Assembly: GCA_905182065.1 (NCBI GenBank)
Contig: CAJIZN010000001.1
Span: 1,046,403 to 1,110,402 of the forward strand
Direction of reading: 5' to 3'
Source: Candidatus Marisimplicoccus framensis
GTDB taxonomy: Bacteria > Bacteroidota > Bacteroidia > Flavobacteriales > Flavobacteriaceae
Length of the DNA stretch: 64,000 nucleotides
Shown here: piece after piece, positions 1 through 7,453 of the stretch
Position numbering within the stretch: position 1 is the first letter of the stretch
Layout of the letters: the number at the start of each line of letters is the position of its first letter
Notes under the pieces: model-generated
Told to the model about the DNA's origin: nothing
The model's input: only the letters and a program-made list of their open reading frames with translations
The model's database searches: none
Made by a program: the position numbers and the translations under genes

Positions 1-176
1 TTCAATTCTTGATTTTAGGTATCATATTTATTATACAAGCTTTAGTTATATTCTTTACCGTTTCTCTTATTTCAAATAAAATAACAGCTTTATTAAAAGT
101 AGATACTCATTCAAATAGTATAACTTATATTAAATCTTTTGTTTTCATCATCATTGGCCTTGTGATTTTATTATAA
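1..176 (+). CDS. LysE/RhtB-family amino acid exporter, C-terminal fragment
   Basis: The third forward frame is open from the window edge to a TAA at 174-176 and is too short for the ORF track. It encodes two hydrophobic segments (FLILGIIFIIQALVIFF and FVFIIIGLVILL) separated by a short polar loop with basic residues. This matches the last two helices of LysE/RhtB translocators, which export amino acids or homoserine lactones across the inner membrane. The assignment rests on about 57 residues only; another small multi-helix membrane protein is possible. The 5' part lies outside the window. Confidence 0.55.
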   Translation, partial: QFLILGIIFIIQALVIFFTVSLISNKITALLKVDTHSNSITYIKSFVFIIIGLVILL

Positions 177-188
177 TTAGACTAGATA

Positions 189-204
189 TAAATTTGTATA
201 TTTG
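189..204 (+). promoter_or_regulatory. Candidate guaB promoter, overlapping -7 elements
   Basis: Two consecutive matches to the Bacteroidota -7 consensus TAnnTTTG lie here (TAAATTTG then TATATTTG), 30 to 45 bases before the ATG at 234. No TTG element is found at the usual 17-23 base distance, so only the -7 part is supported. Confidence 0.45.
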
Positions 205-233
205 CATGCAATTAGTTGATAATTAATTGCGAT

Positions 234-1709
234 ATGATAAAATCAAAATTTGTTGGAGAAGGTTTAACCTACGAAGACGTACTCCTAGTGCCTTCATACT
301 CTAAAATTATTCCCTCAGAAGTTTCTCTTAAATCAAAGTTTAGCAAGAACATTAAGCTTAATGTACCTATTGTATCAGCTGCTATGGATACAGTTACTGA
401 AAGTAAAATGGCAATTGCTATGGCTAGTGAAGGTGGTATTGGGGTTATTCATAAAAACATGTCTATAGATGAGCAAGCCAATGAAGTTCGATTAGTTAAA
501 AGAGCAGAGTCAGGTATGATAATTGATCCGGTAACACTTGATGCTAATTCATTAGTTATTGATGCAAAAAATAACATGAAAAAATATAAAATTGGTGGCA
601 TCCCAATAGTTTCAAAAACTGGAAAATTGATTGGAATTGTTACTAATAGAGATTTAAGATTTGAGAAAGATAATTCTAAAAAGTTGTCTGAGGTAATGAC
701 TACTAAAAATCTTATAACTGCCAAAGCTGGAACTTCAATGTCTCAAGCAGAAGATATTTTACAAACTCATAAGATTGAAAAATTACCTGTAGTTGATTCA
801 AAAGGAATACTTATTGGATTAATAACATTTAGAGATATAAACAAACATTCTGAAAAACCAACTTCAAATAAAGATAAACTAGGAAGGTTAATCGTATCTG
901 CTGCTATAGGTACTGATAAAGATTTCTTAGTTAGAGCTGAAAAACTTATTAAATCTGGTGTTGATGCTCTTGTTGTTGATACTGCTCATGCTCATTCTAG
1001 TAGAGTAGGGGATGTTTTAAAGAATCTTAAAGATTCTTTCGATGATGTAGACATAGTAGTGGGGAATATTGCTACAGCTGAAGCTGCAAATTATTTAAAG
1101 GATATTGGTGCAGATGGAATTAAAGTTGGAATTGGTCCTGGTTCTATATGTACAACTAGAATAGTAGCTGGGGTTGGTTATCCTCAGTTATCGGCTATTT
1201 TAGAAGTTTCTGAAGCTCTAAAAAACTCAAATATACCACTGATTGGAGATGGAGGTATTAGGTATACAGGAGATATTTCAAAAGCAATTGCTGCTGGAGC
1301 TGATTCTGTAATGCTTGGTTCTCTTCTTGCTGGGACTGAAGAGTCTCCTGGTGATACAATAATATATGATGGTAGGAAATTTAAAACCTACAGAGGAATG
1401 GGGTCAGTTGAAGCTATGCAAAGGGGCAGTAAGGATAGATATTTTCAATCTGAGGAGTCTGATGAGAAAAAATTAGTTCCCGAGGGAATAGTTGGAAGAG
1501 TTCCATATAAAGGCCAGATAAATGAAAGTATACATCAATTTACTGGTGGACTTCGTTCAGGTATGGGTTATTGTGGGTCAAAAGATATTAAAACATTGAA
1601 AAAAACATCAAAATTTGTAAAAATTACTGGTTCTGGTATTAGAGAAAGTCATCCTCACAATGTTTCAATAACAAAAGAAGCACCAAATTATAGTCCTCCT
1701 AAATTATAA
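234..1709 (+). CDS. guaB: Inosine-5'-monophosphate dehydrogenase
   Basis: Oxidises IMP to XMP with NAD+, the committed step of GTP synthesis in the cytoplasm. The protein has the typical architecture: an N-terminal barrel part starting [19 protein letters not shown], a pair of CBS domains at roughly residues 90-205, then the rest of the barrel with the catalytic loop GPGSICTTR (Cys near residue 306) and the flap region with YRGMGS. About 491 residues is normal length. The ORF track starts at a TTG (216), but the ATG at 234 gives the canonical N-terminus and sits well after the -7 elements, so I prefer it. The next gene begins 3 bases after the stop, suggesting co-transcription with the folding factors downstream. 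Confidence 0.97.
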   Translation: MIKSKFVGEGLTYEDVLLVPSYSKIIPSEVSLKSKFSKNIKLNVPIVSAAMDTVTESKMAIAMASEGGIGVIHKNMSIDEQANEVRLVKRAESGMIIDPVTLDANSLVIDAKNNMKKYKIGGIPIVSKTGKLIGIVTNRDLRFEKDNSKKLSEVMTTKNLITAKAGTSMSQAEDILQTHKIEKLPVVDSKGILIGLITFRDINKHSEKPTSNKDKLGRLIVSAAIGTDKDFLVRAEKLIKSGVDALVVDTAHAHSSRVGDVLKNLKDSFDDVDIVVGNIATAEAANYLKDIGADGIKVGIGPGSICTTRIVAGVGYPQLSAILEVSEALKNSNIPLIGDGGIRYTGDISKAIAAGADSVMLGSLLAGTEESPGDTIIYDGRKFKTYRGMGSVEAMQRGSKDRYFQSEESDEKKLVPEGIVGRVPYKGQINESIHQFTGGLRSGMGYCGSKDIKTLKKTSKFVKITGSGIRESHPHNVSITKEAPNYSPPKL

Positions 1710-1712
1710 TCT

Positions 1713-2552
1713 TTGAAAAGGTTCATTTTAATACTTATAATTTTATTTTCAACAGCTAGCTGTAGTAATTTATCTAATAATAATTCTAATGACCTTGTGG
1801 CAAGAGCAGGTGAAAATTTTTTATATGAAAATGATCTACCTAGATTTGAGTCTGAGGATGATAGTATTAGAAAGTTTATGAATTTTATTGAGTCTTGGGC
1901 AAAGGAAAAAGTCCTTTACGACCTCTCTTTAGTAAACCTTTCTCAGTCAAAGAAGAATCAAATTGATAAACTTGTAAATAATTATAAAGTAGATTTATAT
2001 ATAAATTCTTATAAAGATTTAATTGTCAATACTAGAATTGACTCAGTGGTAACAAATGTCCAAATAGACTCTTTCTATAATCTTTATAATAGCTCTTTTA
2101 AATTGAATGAAAATCTTCTTAAGTATAGGTATGTGAAGGTTCCTAATGATAATATTAATCTAGCTAGAATCAGTAGTAATATCAAAAGATTAACTAATGT
2201 GGATAGAGAATTTTTAGATTCACTTAATTTTCAATTTGCTGATTTAAAATTAAATGATTCTTTATGGTTTACAGAAAGAGATGTTATTTCTTCAATAGGG
2301 TTTATTAATCAACAGAATAAATCTAGATATTTTCTTAAAAATAGATTGTTTACAATTGAAGATTCGCAATATGTCAACTTTTTTATTGTTAAGGATATAC
2401 TTAAATCAGGAAATATTCCTCCATTATCTTATCTTTATGAAAGAATAAAATCAACAATTATTAATCAAAGAAAATTAACTTTACTGCAAAGTCTAAATGA
2501 AGAAATTCTAAATGATGCACTTAAATCAAAGAAATATGAAACTTATAAATAG
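1713..2552 (+). CDS. Periplasmic lipoprotein, probable PPIase-associated/SurA-like partner
   Basis: A 279-residue protein with a lipoprotein signal: a hydrophobic stretch ending in STASC, giving a lipidated Cys near residue 17. The body is rich in Asn, Asp, Lys and Ser and has no catalytic motif I recognise. The segment KEKVLYDLSLVNLSQ followed by a helical region resembles SurA/PrsA-type N-terminal chaperone domains. The start is TTG at 1713, three bases after guaB, and the end overlaps the SurA-like gene by 17 bases, so translation is probably coupled. I infer an outer-membrane or periplasmic folding role from this context; the parvulin domain itself is not evident. Confidence 0.6.
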   Translation: MKRFILILIILFSTASCSNLSNNNSNDLVARAGENFLYENDLPRFESEDDSIRKFMNFIESWAKEKVLYDLSLVNLSQSKKNQIDKLVNNYKVDLYINSYKDLIVNTRIDSVVTNVQIDSFYNLYNSSFKLNENLLKYRYVKVPNDNINLARISSNIKRLTNVDREFLDSLNFQFADLKLNDSLWFTERDVISSIGFINQQNKSRYFLKNRLFTIEDSQYVNFFIVKDILKSGNIPPLSYLYERIKSTIINQRKLTLLQSLNEEILNDALKSKKYETYK

Positions 2553-3882
2553 TCTATTTTTATTATTGGCTTTTCAATTATCTTTCTCTCAGGAAAAAAT
2601 CAAGATTGATGGAATATCATCAGTAATTGGTGATTTTATAATACTAGATTCTGATATTGATAAGGTTTTGATTGACATGGAATCTCAGGGGATTTCAACT
2701 AGAGGTGTCTCAAAATGTCAATTACTAGGGAAATTAATGGAGGATAAGCTTTATGCCCATCATGCAATTCAAGATAGTTTAGAATTATCAGACAACGAGA
2801 TATATGACTATGTTGATAGACAACTGGAATATTTCACTGAACAACTTGGTGGAATTGAAAAAGTTTTAGAGTTCTACAAGAAAAAAGATGAAATTACTTT
2901 TAGGGATGAATTATTTGAAATAAATAAAACTCAAAGGCTATCAGAAATGATGCAAGAAACTATTGTTGAAAAAGTTGAAATAACTCCAGAGGAAGTAAGA
3001 CAATTTTTTCAATCGATTCCAATAATTGATTTACCAATATTTGGAACTGAACTAGAGATAGCACAAATTATTATAGAACCTAAGGTTTCTGAAGAGGAAA
3101 ATCAACGAATTATTGATCAGTTAAAGCTTTTTAGAGAAGATATTCTTGAGGGTGGTATGAGCTTTGCTTCAAAGGCACTTTTATACTCGCAAGATCCTGG
3201 TTCTAGAAGTAAAGGTGGCAGATATACATTAAATAGAAAAAAACCTAGAATGGCCAAAGAATTTAGGGATGTAGCCTTTAGTCTTCGTGAAGATGAAATA
3301 TCTGAACCTTTTAAAACAGATTTCGGATGGCATATTCTAGCTGTTGATAAAATTAGAGGTCAAGAAATTGATATTAGACATATTTTATTGATTCCAAAAA
3401 TTTCAAATGAAGAATTAAAATCTGCCAAAGAAAAAGTTGATAATCTTAGAGAAAGAATATTTAATAATGAAATCACATTTTCAGATGCAGCACTAAGATT
3501 CTCTGATGAAAAACAAACTAGATTAAATGGTGGTGTTATTATTAATCCAAGTACTAATGATACTAGGTTTGAGCTTACAAAAATGGATCCTCTATTATAT
3601 TCACAAGTAAAAGATCTTGATGATAATGAAATGAGCATGCCTCTATTAGATAATTCTGATAACAGTGTTTCTAAATATAAAATTCTAAAAATAACAAATA
3701 GATTTGATGAGCATAAAGCTAATTTTTCTCAAGACTATGTTAAAATTAAAGAATTAGCTCTTACTGAGAAACAACTAAAGAGAATCAAAAAGTGGATGGA
3801 AGAAAAAATAGAGGAGACATTTGTTAATATTAATTCAGATAGTACTTATTGTAATTTTGCCTATAATTGGACTAAAGATTAA
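2536..3882 (+). CDS. SurA-like periplasmic peptidyl-prolyl isomerase
   Basis: Assists folding of outer-membrane proteins in the periplasm. The ATG at 2536 begins a clean Sec signal peptide (MKLINSLFLLLAFQLSFSQ); the track's earlier start at 2512 would bury it. After an N-terminal chaperone domain there are two parvulin (PpiC/rotamase) domains. The first contains SQDPGSRSKGG and FGWHILAVDKI; the second opens with DIRHILLIP and has FSDEKQTRLNGG. About 448 residues fits SurA-type proteins. It overlaps the preceding lipoprotein gene, and its stop codon directly abuts that of the convergent crtZ with no spacer. Confidence 0.88.
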   Translation: MKLINSLFLLLAFQLSFSQEKIKIDGISSVIGDFIILDSDIDKVLIDMESQGISTRGVSKCQLLGKLMEDKLYAHHAIQDSLELSDNEIYDYVDRQLEYFTEQLGGIEKVLEFYKKKDEITFRDELFEINKTQRLSEMMQETIVEKVEITPEEVRQFFQSIPIIDLPIFGTELEIAQIIIEPKVSEEENQRIIDQLKLFREDILEGGMSFASKALLYSQDPGSRSKGGRYTLNRKKPRMAKEFRDVAFSLREDEISEPFKTDFGWHILAVDKIRGQEIDIRHILLIPKISNEELKSAKEKVDNLRERIFNNEITFSDAALRFSDEKQTRLNGGVIINPSTNDTRFELTKMDPLLYSQVKDLDDNEMSMPLLDNSDNSVSKYKILKITNRFDEHKANFSQDYVKIKELALTEKQLKRIKKWMEEKIEETFVNINSDSTYCNFAYNWTKD

Positions 3883-4326
3883 CTATTTAAAATACTTTTT
3901 TGGAACGTAAAGCATTCCAAAGCATTCTCCATCTTCTTTATTTATGTTCTTATGGTGTGCTTTGTGTGCTCTTCTAACGCCTTTAGCATATTTATTATCT
4001 ATATTTCTAAATATTTTAAACCTTTGATGAATAAATATATCATGTACAATAAAATATGCTAATCCATATAAACCAATTCCTACAGCAATAGGAAGACCTA
4101 GCCAAAAACCTTGTCCCCAAAGAACTACAAATGATGCACTTAGAAATGCATAGAAGAAAAAGAATAAGTCATTTCTTTCAAACCAAGATTTATGATCTTT
4201 TTTGTGGTGATCTTTATGAAGAATCCAAAGGGGTCCATGCATTAAATATTTATGATTAAACCATGCTGTAAACTCTGTTATAAGAAATGTTATTATTAAA
4301 GTAGAAATCCAAATAATTATATCCAT
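3883..4326 (-). CDS. crtZ: Beta-carotene hydroxylase
   Basis: A di-iron membrane hydroxylase of the fatty-acid-hydroxylase superfamily that adds 3-hydroxyl groups to beta-ionone rings, giving zeaxanthin. The 147-residue protein shows the expected histidine clusters: WFNHKYLMHG, HKDHHKKDH, HDIFIHQRF and RRAHKAHHK, interspersed with hydrophobic helices. Length and motif order match bacterial CrtZ. Its start overlaps the end of crtB by 10 bases, so the two form an operon. The lycopene cyclase and phytoene desaturase needed to supply its substrate are not in the window. Confidence 0.93.
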   Translation of the reverse strand: MDIIIWISTLIITFLITEFTAWFNHKYLMHGPLWILHKDHHKKDHKSWFERNDLFFFFYAFLSASFVVLWGQGFWLGLPIAVGIGLYGLAYFIVHDIFIHQRFKIFRNIDNKYAKGVRRAHKAHHKNINKEDGECFGMLYVPKKYFK

Positions 4327-5165
4327 TGAATAAGATTTAGTTGATACTTAACATAAGAACGTGCAATTACAATAAACTTTTGGAAATTATGAATTCTGAT
4401 CCTTTTTTTAACAATATTTTCAGAAGATGTTCTTTTTAGTTTTTTGAGTAGTTTACTATAATACCTGTAAGCTATATAAACTGCAAACTTTGAGTTTTTT
4501 GGCAGTTTTGCAATTCCTTTAATAGCATTCATAAAGTCTTTTTCAATTTCTAAAATAATTTCTTTTTTAGATTTATCATTAAAATTATTCATATCTATAT
4601 TGGGAAAATATACTCTATTTAAAATTTTGGCGTCATCTCTTAAATCTCTTAAAAAGTTAACCTTTTGAAATGCTGATCCTAATGAAATTGCAAATGGACT
4701 AAGCTGATTATATGACTCTTCAGATCCTTTGACAAAAACTTTCAAACACATTAAGCCAACAACATCTGCAGATCCATAAATATATTTTTTATATTCTTCA
4801 ACTGTATTATATTCCTTTTTTTCTAAATCCATCTTCATGCTATCTAGGAATGAATTTATAAGTTCATGAGGGATTGAGTATTTATTGACAGTATACTGAA
4901 ATGAATTAAGAATTGGATTTAAACTAATTTTGTTCTTTATACTCCTCCATAGCTCTATTTCAAAATCTTCCAATAATTCTTTTTTAGGGAATCCGTGAAA
5001 AGTATCCACTATCTCATCAGCAAGTCTTACAAATCCATATATATTGAATATATCTTGTCTTATTGTCTTTGAAAGAAGGTTACTTGAAAAGTAAAAAGAT
5101 GTGCTATATCTTTTTATTACAAGCCTACTACAATCATTTGAAACTTTATCGAAGATTGATTTCAT
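4317..5165 (-). CDS. crtB: Phytoene synthase (squalene/phytoene synthase family)
   Basis: Condenses two geranylgeranyl diphosphates to phytoene, the first committed carotenoid step. The 282-residue protein carries the family motifs: YSTSFYFSS near the N-terminus, the first Asp-rich motif RLADEIVD, the ADVVGLMCL segment, and the second Asp-rich motif NFLRDLRDD. It is first in a two-gene unit with crtZ and has a good -33/-7 promoter in the 47-base gap it shares with the divergent gene at 5213. Squalene synthase is the alternative within the family, but the crtZ partner favours phytoene. Confidence 0.93.
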   Translation of the reverse strand: MKSIFDKVSNDCSRLVIKRYSTSFYFSSNLLSKTIRQDIFNIYGFVRLADEIVDTFHGFPKKELLEDFEIELWRSIKNKISLNPILNSFQYTVNKYSIPHELINSFLDSMKMDLEKKEYNTVEEYKKYIYGSADVVGLMCLKVFVKGSEESYNQLSPFAISLGSAFQKVNFLRDLRDDAKILNRVYFPNIDMNNFNDKSKKEIILEIEKDFMNAIKGIAKLPKNSKFAVYIAYRYYSKLLKKLKRTSSENIVKKRIRIHNFQKFIVIARSYVKYQLNLIQWI

Positions 5166-5169
5166 ACTA

Positions 5170-5196
5170 CAAAAATAAGTAAAAAGAGTAAATCAA
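5170..5196 (-). promoter_or_regulatory. crtB-crtZ promoter
   Basis: On the minus strand TTG (5196-5194) is followed after 16 bases by TATTTTTG (5177-5170), the flavobacterial -33/-7 pair, with a leader of only a few bases before the crtB ATG. It lies back to back with the promoter of the divergent gene. Confidence 0.65.
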
Positions 5197-5200
5197 TTCA

Positions 5201-5208
5201 TATCTTTG
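5201..5208 (+). promoter_or_regulatory. -7 element of the gene at 5213
   Basis: TATCTTTG matches the TAnnTTTG consensus exactly and ends four bases before the ATG at 5213. No upstream TTG at canonical distance is seen, and such a short leader implies a nearly leaderless message. Confidence 0.5.
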
Positions 5209-5212
5209 ATAA

Positions 5213-5989
5213 ATGGACAAAACTTTAATTTATCACTACACATCACTTTCACATCTAATTGAGATTTTTAGAGTGGGAAAGCTCTTTACATCTCAAACTG
5301 AGAAGATGTTGAAAGTAAAAAAACCAGGTCTTTGGTTTACAACAAATTCAAAATGGGAATATTCTGCATTTAAGAGATTTAATGATGGGAAAAAAGAGTT
5401 TGATCTAAATACTCCTGAGGAATTTGAAAAGTATATTGGCTGTGCTAGAATAGTTACAAATCTAAATTCTCTATTTGTAACTTTTGCAAAATATAAACAT
5501 AAGTCAAAAGTTAATCCATTATTATGGGATAAAATGGCTGAAATAGGTAAATCAAAAGGAGCTGACCCAGCAGAATGGTATGCTACATTTACTCCCATGA
5601 GTATAAATAATCTAGATATTGAAATATATGAAAATGGAGAATGGTATAATCTTAAGAAAGAGGGGGGTGAGTTTGACTCAGATTTATTTAATAGAAATCT
5701 AGAAAAAACTTTTGTGTTTAAGCAAGGTAAGGAGATGGAGGAAAAAATGTTAAAAGAACACCAAGCTAATCAACCAAAATCGGATACTGTTACTGAGGAC
5801 ATAGAATCAACTCCAGTAGCTGAGAAAAATATTATCGAGGAGAAACCTGTTAAGGAGGCTACTGTAGAGGAGAAACCTGTTAAGGAAGCGACTGTAGAGG
5901 AGAAACCTGTTAAGGAAGCGACTGTAGAGGAGAAGCCTAAATCAAAAGGAATATTTTCAGGTATTAAAAGTTTATTTAGTAAAAAGTAA
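5213..5989 (+). CDS. Unrecognised protein with repeat-bearing acidic/basic tail
   Basis: I do not recognise this 258-residue protein with confidence. The N-terminal 150 residues look like a compact domain: it opens with LIYHYTSLSHLIEIFRVGKL and continues with PGLWFTTNSKWEYSA. The HYT...L..I...G.L opening recalls the start of DUF2971-type proteins and of ADP-ribosyltransferase-like folds, but this is pattern memory, not proof. From about residue 185 the sequence becomes low complexity, with three exact or near-exact copies of EEKPVKEATV, then a hydrophobic/basic end (GIFSGIKSLFSKK) that could be an amphipathic membrane or partner anchor. There is no signal peptide, so it is probably cytoplasmic. 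It diverges from crtB across a 47-base gap. Confidence 0.6.
   Translation: MDKTLIYHYTSLSHLIEIFRVGKLFTSQTEKMLKVKKPGLWFTTNSKWEYSAFKRFNDGKKEFDLNTPEEFEKYIGCARIVTNLNSLFVTFAKYKHKSKVNPLLWDKMAEIGKSKGADPAEWYATFTPMSINNLDIEIYENGEWYNLKKEGGEFDSDLFNRNLEKTFVFKQGKEMEEKMLKEHQANQPKSDTVTEDIESTPVAEKNIIEEKPVKEATVEEKPVKEATVEEKPVKEATVEEKPKSKGIFSGIKSLFSKK
5837..5938 (+). repeat. 30-bp in-frame tandem repeat, 3.4 copies
   Basis: Units start at 5837, 5867 and 5897, with a 12-base partial fourth at 5927. Copies 2 and 3 are identical; copy 1 differs only in the codons for Glu-Ala (gaggct versus gaagcg). Because the period is a multiple of three, copy-number change would lengthen or shorten the tail of the host protein by ten residues without breaking it. 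Confidence 0.95.
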
Positions 5990-6133
5990 ACTTTTCTTTT
6001 AAAGATGAGTTAAAGAAAAATCTAAAATATCTTTAATACGTATTTTTTCCTGAATTCACTGAAGAGGATATGCATATACTTTTGTCTTCATAAATACTCA
6101 TATCAAGGTTTTGTGAATCCAAAAATCTAATTG

Positions 6134-6217
6134 TGCCTACGACTGGACTCGAACCAGCACGAGCATAAGCCCACTACCCCCTCAAGGTAGCGTGTATACC
6201 AATTTCACCACGTAGGC
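6134..6217 (-). tRNA. tRNA-Leu (GAG)
   Basis: The minus strand folds as a type II tRNA: acceptor stem GCCTACG/CGTAGGC, anticodon stem CTACC/GGTAG around loop TTGAGGG (anticodon GAG), a long variable arm, and a T-arm with GGTTCGAGTCC. The discriminator is A and CCA is not encoded. It follows tRNA-Lys by 17 bases, so both are probably processed from one transcript. Confidence 0.95.
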
Positions 6218-6234
6218 AATAAAAAAATGGGTAG

Positions 6235-6307
6235 TGACCTGGCTGGGGCTCGAACCCAGGACCCTCTCCTTAAAAGGGAGATGCTCTACCAACTGAGCTA
6301 CCAGGTC
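6235..6307 (-). tRNA. tRNA-Lys (TTT)
   Basis: A canonical 73-base cloverleaf on the minus strand: acceptor GACCTGG/CCAGGTC, D-arm AGCTCAGTTGGTAGAGC, anticodon loop CTTTTAA (anticodon TTT), T-arm GGGTTCGAGCCC, discriminator A, no encoded CCA. It is first in the two-tRNA unit, 12 bases downstream of a full promoter. Confidence 0.97.
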
Positions 6308-6319
6308 TAAAAAAGAGAG

Positions 6320-6349
6320 CAAATATACTTTTAAATATTCATTATTCAA
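6320..6349 (-). promoter_or_regulatory. tRNA-Lys/tRNA-Leu operon promoter
   Basis: This is the best promoter in the window. TTG (6349-6347), a 19-base spacer and TATATTTG (6327-6320) match the Bacteroidota consensus exactly, and the -7 element ends 12 bases before the tRNA-Lys 5' end. Confidence 0.85.
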
Positions 6350-6363
6350 TGATCATTTTATCA

Positions 6364-6371
6364 TAAATTTG
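6364..6371 (+). promoter_or_regulatory. -7 element of aroK
   Basis: TAAATTTG matches TAnnTTTG and ends 14 bases before the aroK ATG. A TTG at the standard distance is not evident. It lies about 15 bases from the divergent tRNA promoter. Confidence 0.5.
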
Positions 6372-6385
6372 TTAAGTAAAACAAA

Positions 6386-6913
6386 ATGTTGAATACAATT
6401 TTTTTAATTGGATATATGGGAGCTGGTAAATCTGCTATTGGAAAATCTCTGTCTAAAAATAATGGTTATAAATTCTATGATTTAGATAAATATATTGAAG
6501 AAAAGGAGGGGAGGAAAATTTCTGAAATTTTCAATCATAATAATGAGGTATACTTTAGAAAGATTGAAAACAGTTATCTAAAAGAAATTTCCTTGATTAA
6601 AGAGAATAAGATAATCTCAACGGGAGGGGGAACTCCTTGCTTCCAGAATAATTTTGAAATAATTGATAATTTACCAAATTCACTTTCAGTTTACTTAAAA
6701 GCTAGTGTTGAAACTCTTACGGCGAGATTAAAAGACTCTATTGAAGAGCGTCCTTTAATATCACATTTACAAGACCCACTTCAATTAAATGAATTTATTA
6801 CAAAACATCTTTTTGAAAGAAGCTTTTACTATGAAAAGTCAAAATTTAAAGTTAAAACTGATGGCTTAGATATTAATACTATTGTTAATTTGATAGGCAA
6901 ACTATCAACTTAA
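6386..6913 (+). CDS. aroK: Shikimate kinase
   Basis: Phosphorylates the 3-hydroxyl of shikimate with ATP, the fifth step of chorismate and aromatic amino acid synthesis. The 175-residue protein has the P-loop GYMGAGKS (residues 9-16), the substrate-binding DLDKYIEE and FRKIE segments, the glycine motif STGGGTP and the lid arginine region EERPL. Length is standard. It ends in a 9-base tail-to-tail overlap with the phosphoribosyltransferase-like gene. Confidence 0.96.
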   Translation: MLNTIFLIGYMGAGKSAIGKSLSKNNGYKFYDLDKYIEEKEGRKISEIFNHNNEVYFRKIENSYLKEISLIKENKIISTGGGTPCFQNNFEIIDNLPNSLSVYLKASVETLTARLKDSIEERPLISHLQDPLQLNEFITKHLFERSFYYEKSKFKVKTDGLDINTIVNLIGKLST

Positions 6914-7402
6914 ATAAACACTTAATCTACCCTTTTTATCAATTATCACATCTACATGTTCGTTTACAGATGTAGAAAGACTTAAACCTGAGTAATCAAT
7001 CTTTACTGGAAACATTGTCTGATCTCTATTTATTATAACGGAAGTTTTTATTTTAGAAGGGTTGTAAAGCATAAGGTCACTAATTACCATCTGAAGTGTT
7101 TTACCAGTTTGTGATACATCTCCTACTATAATTATAGACTCATTTAAAACATCAAATTTACTATTATATGCTATTGATCCATTATTAATTATTACATCAA
7201 TTAAAACAATCTTTATATCTGAAATTTTATTTATATGGTCTATTAATTTTTGAGATATTAATTTACCATTATCTGAAATACCAAATAAGATAATTTTTGA
7301 TTGATCTATATTATCTTCTAATATCTCTAAACCAATTCTTTGAATTTTATTTTCAATATCAGAGTTGTCTAAAATTAAGTTTTGAACAGCAAGTTTTTTC
7401 AT
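6905..7402 (-). CDS. Phosphoribosyltransferase-like protein (PyrR-type fold)
   Basis: A 165-residue protein with the type I phosphoribosyltransferase layout: the early loop ILFGISDNGKLIS (residues 38-50), a central strand KIVLIDVIINNG, and the PRPP-loop equivalent IIVGDVSQTGKT (91-102). In active family members the PRPP loop usually has two adjacent acidic residues; here there is Gly-Asp, so catalytic activity is uncertain. PyrR-like regulators and purine salvage enzymes share this fold. Its position beside aroK does not indicate a substrate. It diverges from the FKBP lipoprotein gene. Confidence 0.75.
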   Translation of the reverse strand: MKKLAVQNLILDNSDIENKIQRIGLEILEDNIDQSKIILFGISDNGKLISQKLIDHINKISDIKIVLIDVIINNGSIAYNSKFDVLNESIIIVGDVSQTGKTLQMVISDLMLYNPSKIKTSVIINRDQTMFPVKIDYSGLSLSTSVNEHVDVIIDKKGRLSVYLS

Positions 7403-7436
7403 ATTAATACTCTTTTAAATAAATAAAGTAAAGTTG

Positions 7437-7444
7437 TATCTTTG
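7437..7444 (+). promoter_or_regulatory. -7 element of the FKBP lipoprotein gene
   Basis: TATCTTTG, followed by CA, is an exact match to the common flavobacterial -7 form and ends nine bases before the ATG at 7454. No clear TTG element lies upstream at canonical spacing. Confidence 0.55.
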
Positions 7445-7453
7445 CACTAAATT

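Noticed and set aside
216-233. TTG start of guaB used by the ORF track
   Set aside because: The six extra residues are not family-like, and the ATG at 234 gives the canonical N-terminus.
5837-5938. 30-bp repeat as a CRISPR array
   Set aside because: There are no spacers between the copies; the repeats are contiguous and in frame within a coding sequence.
6134-6307. tRNA-associated integration site
   Set aside because: No integrase, no direct repeat of a tRNA 3' end and no compositional break were seen around the two tRNAs.
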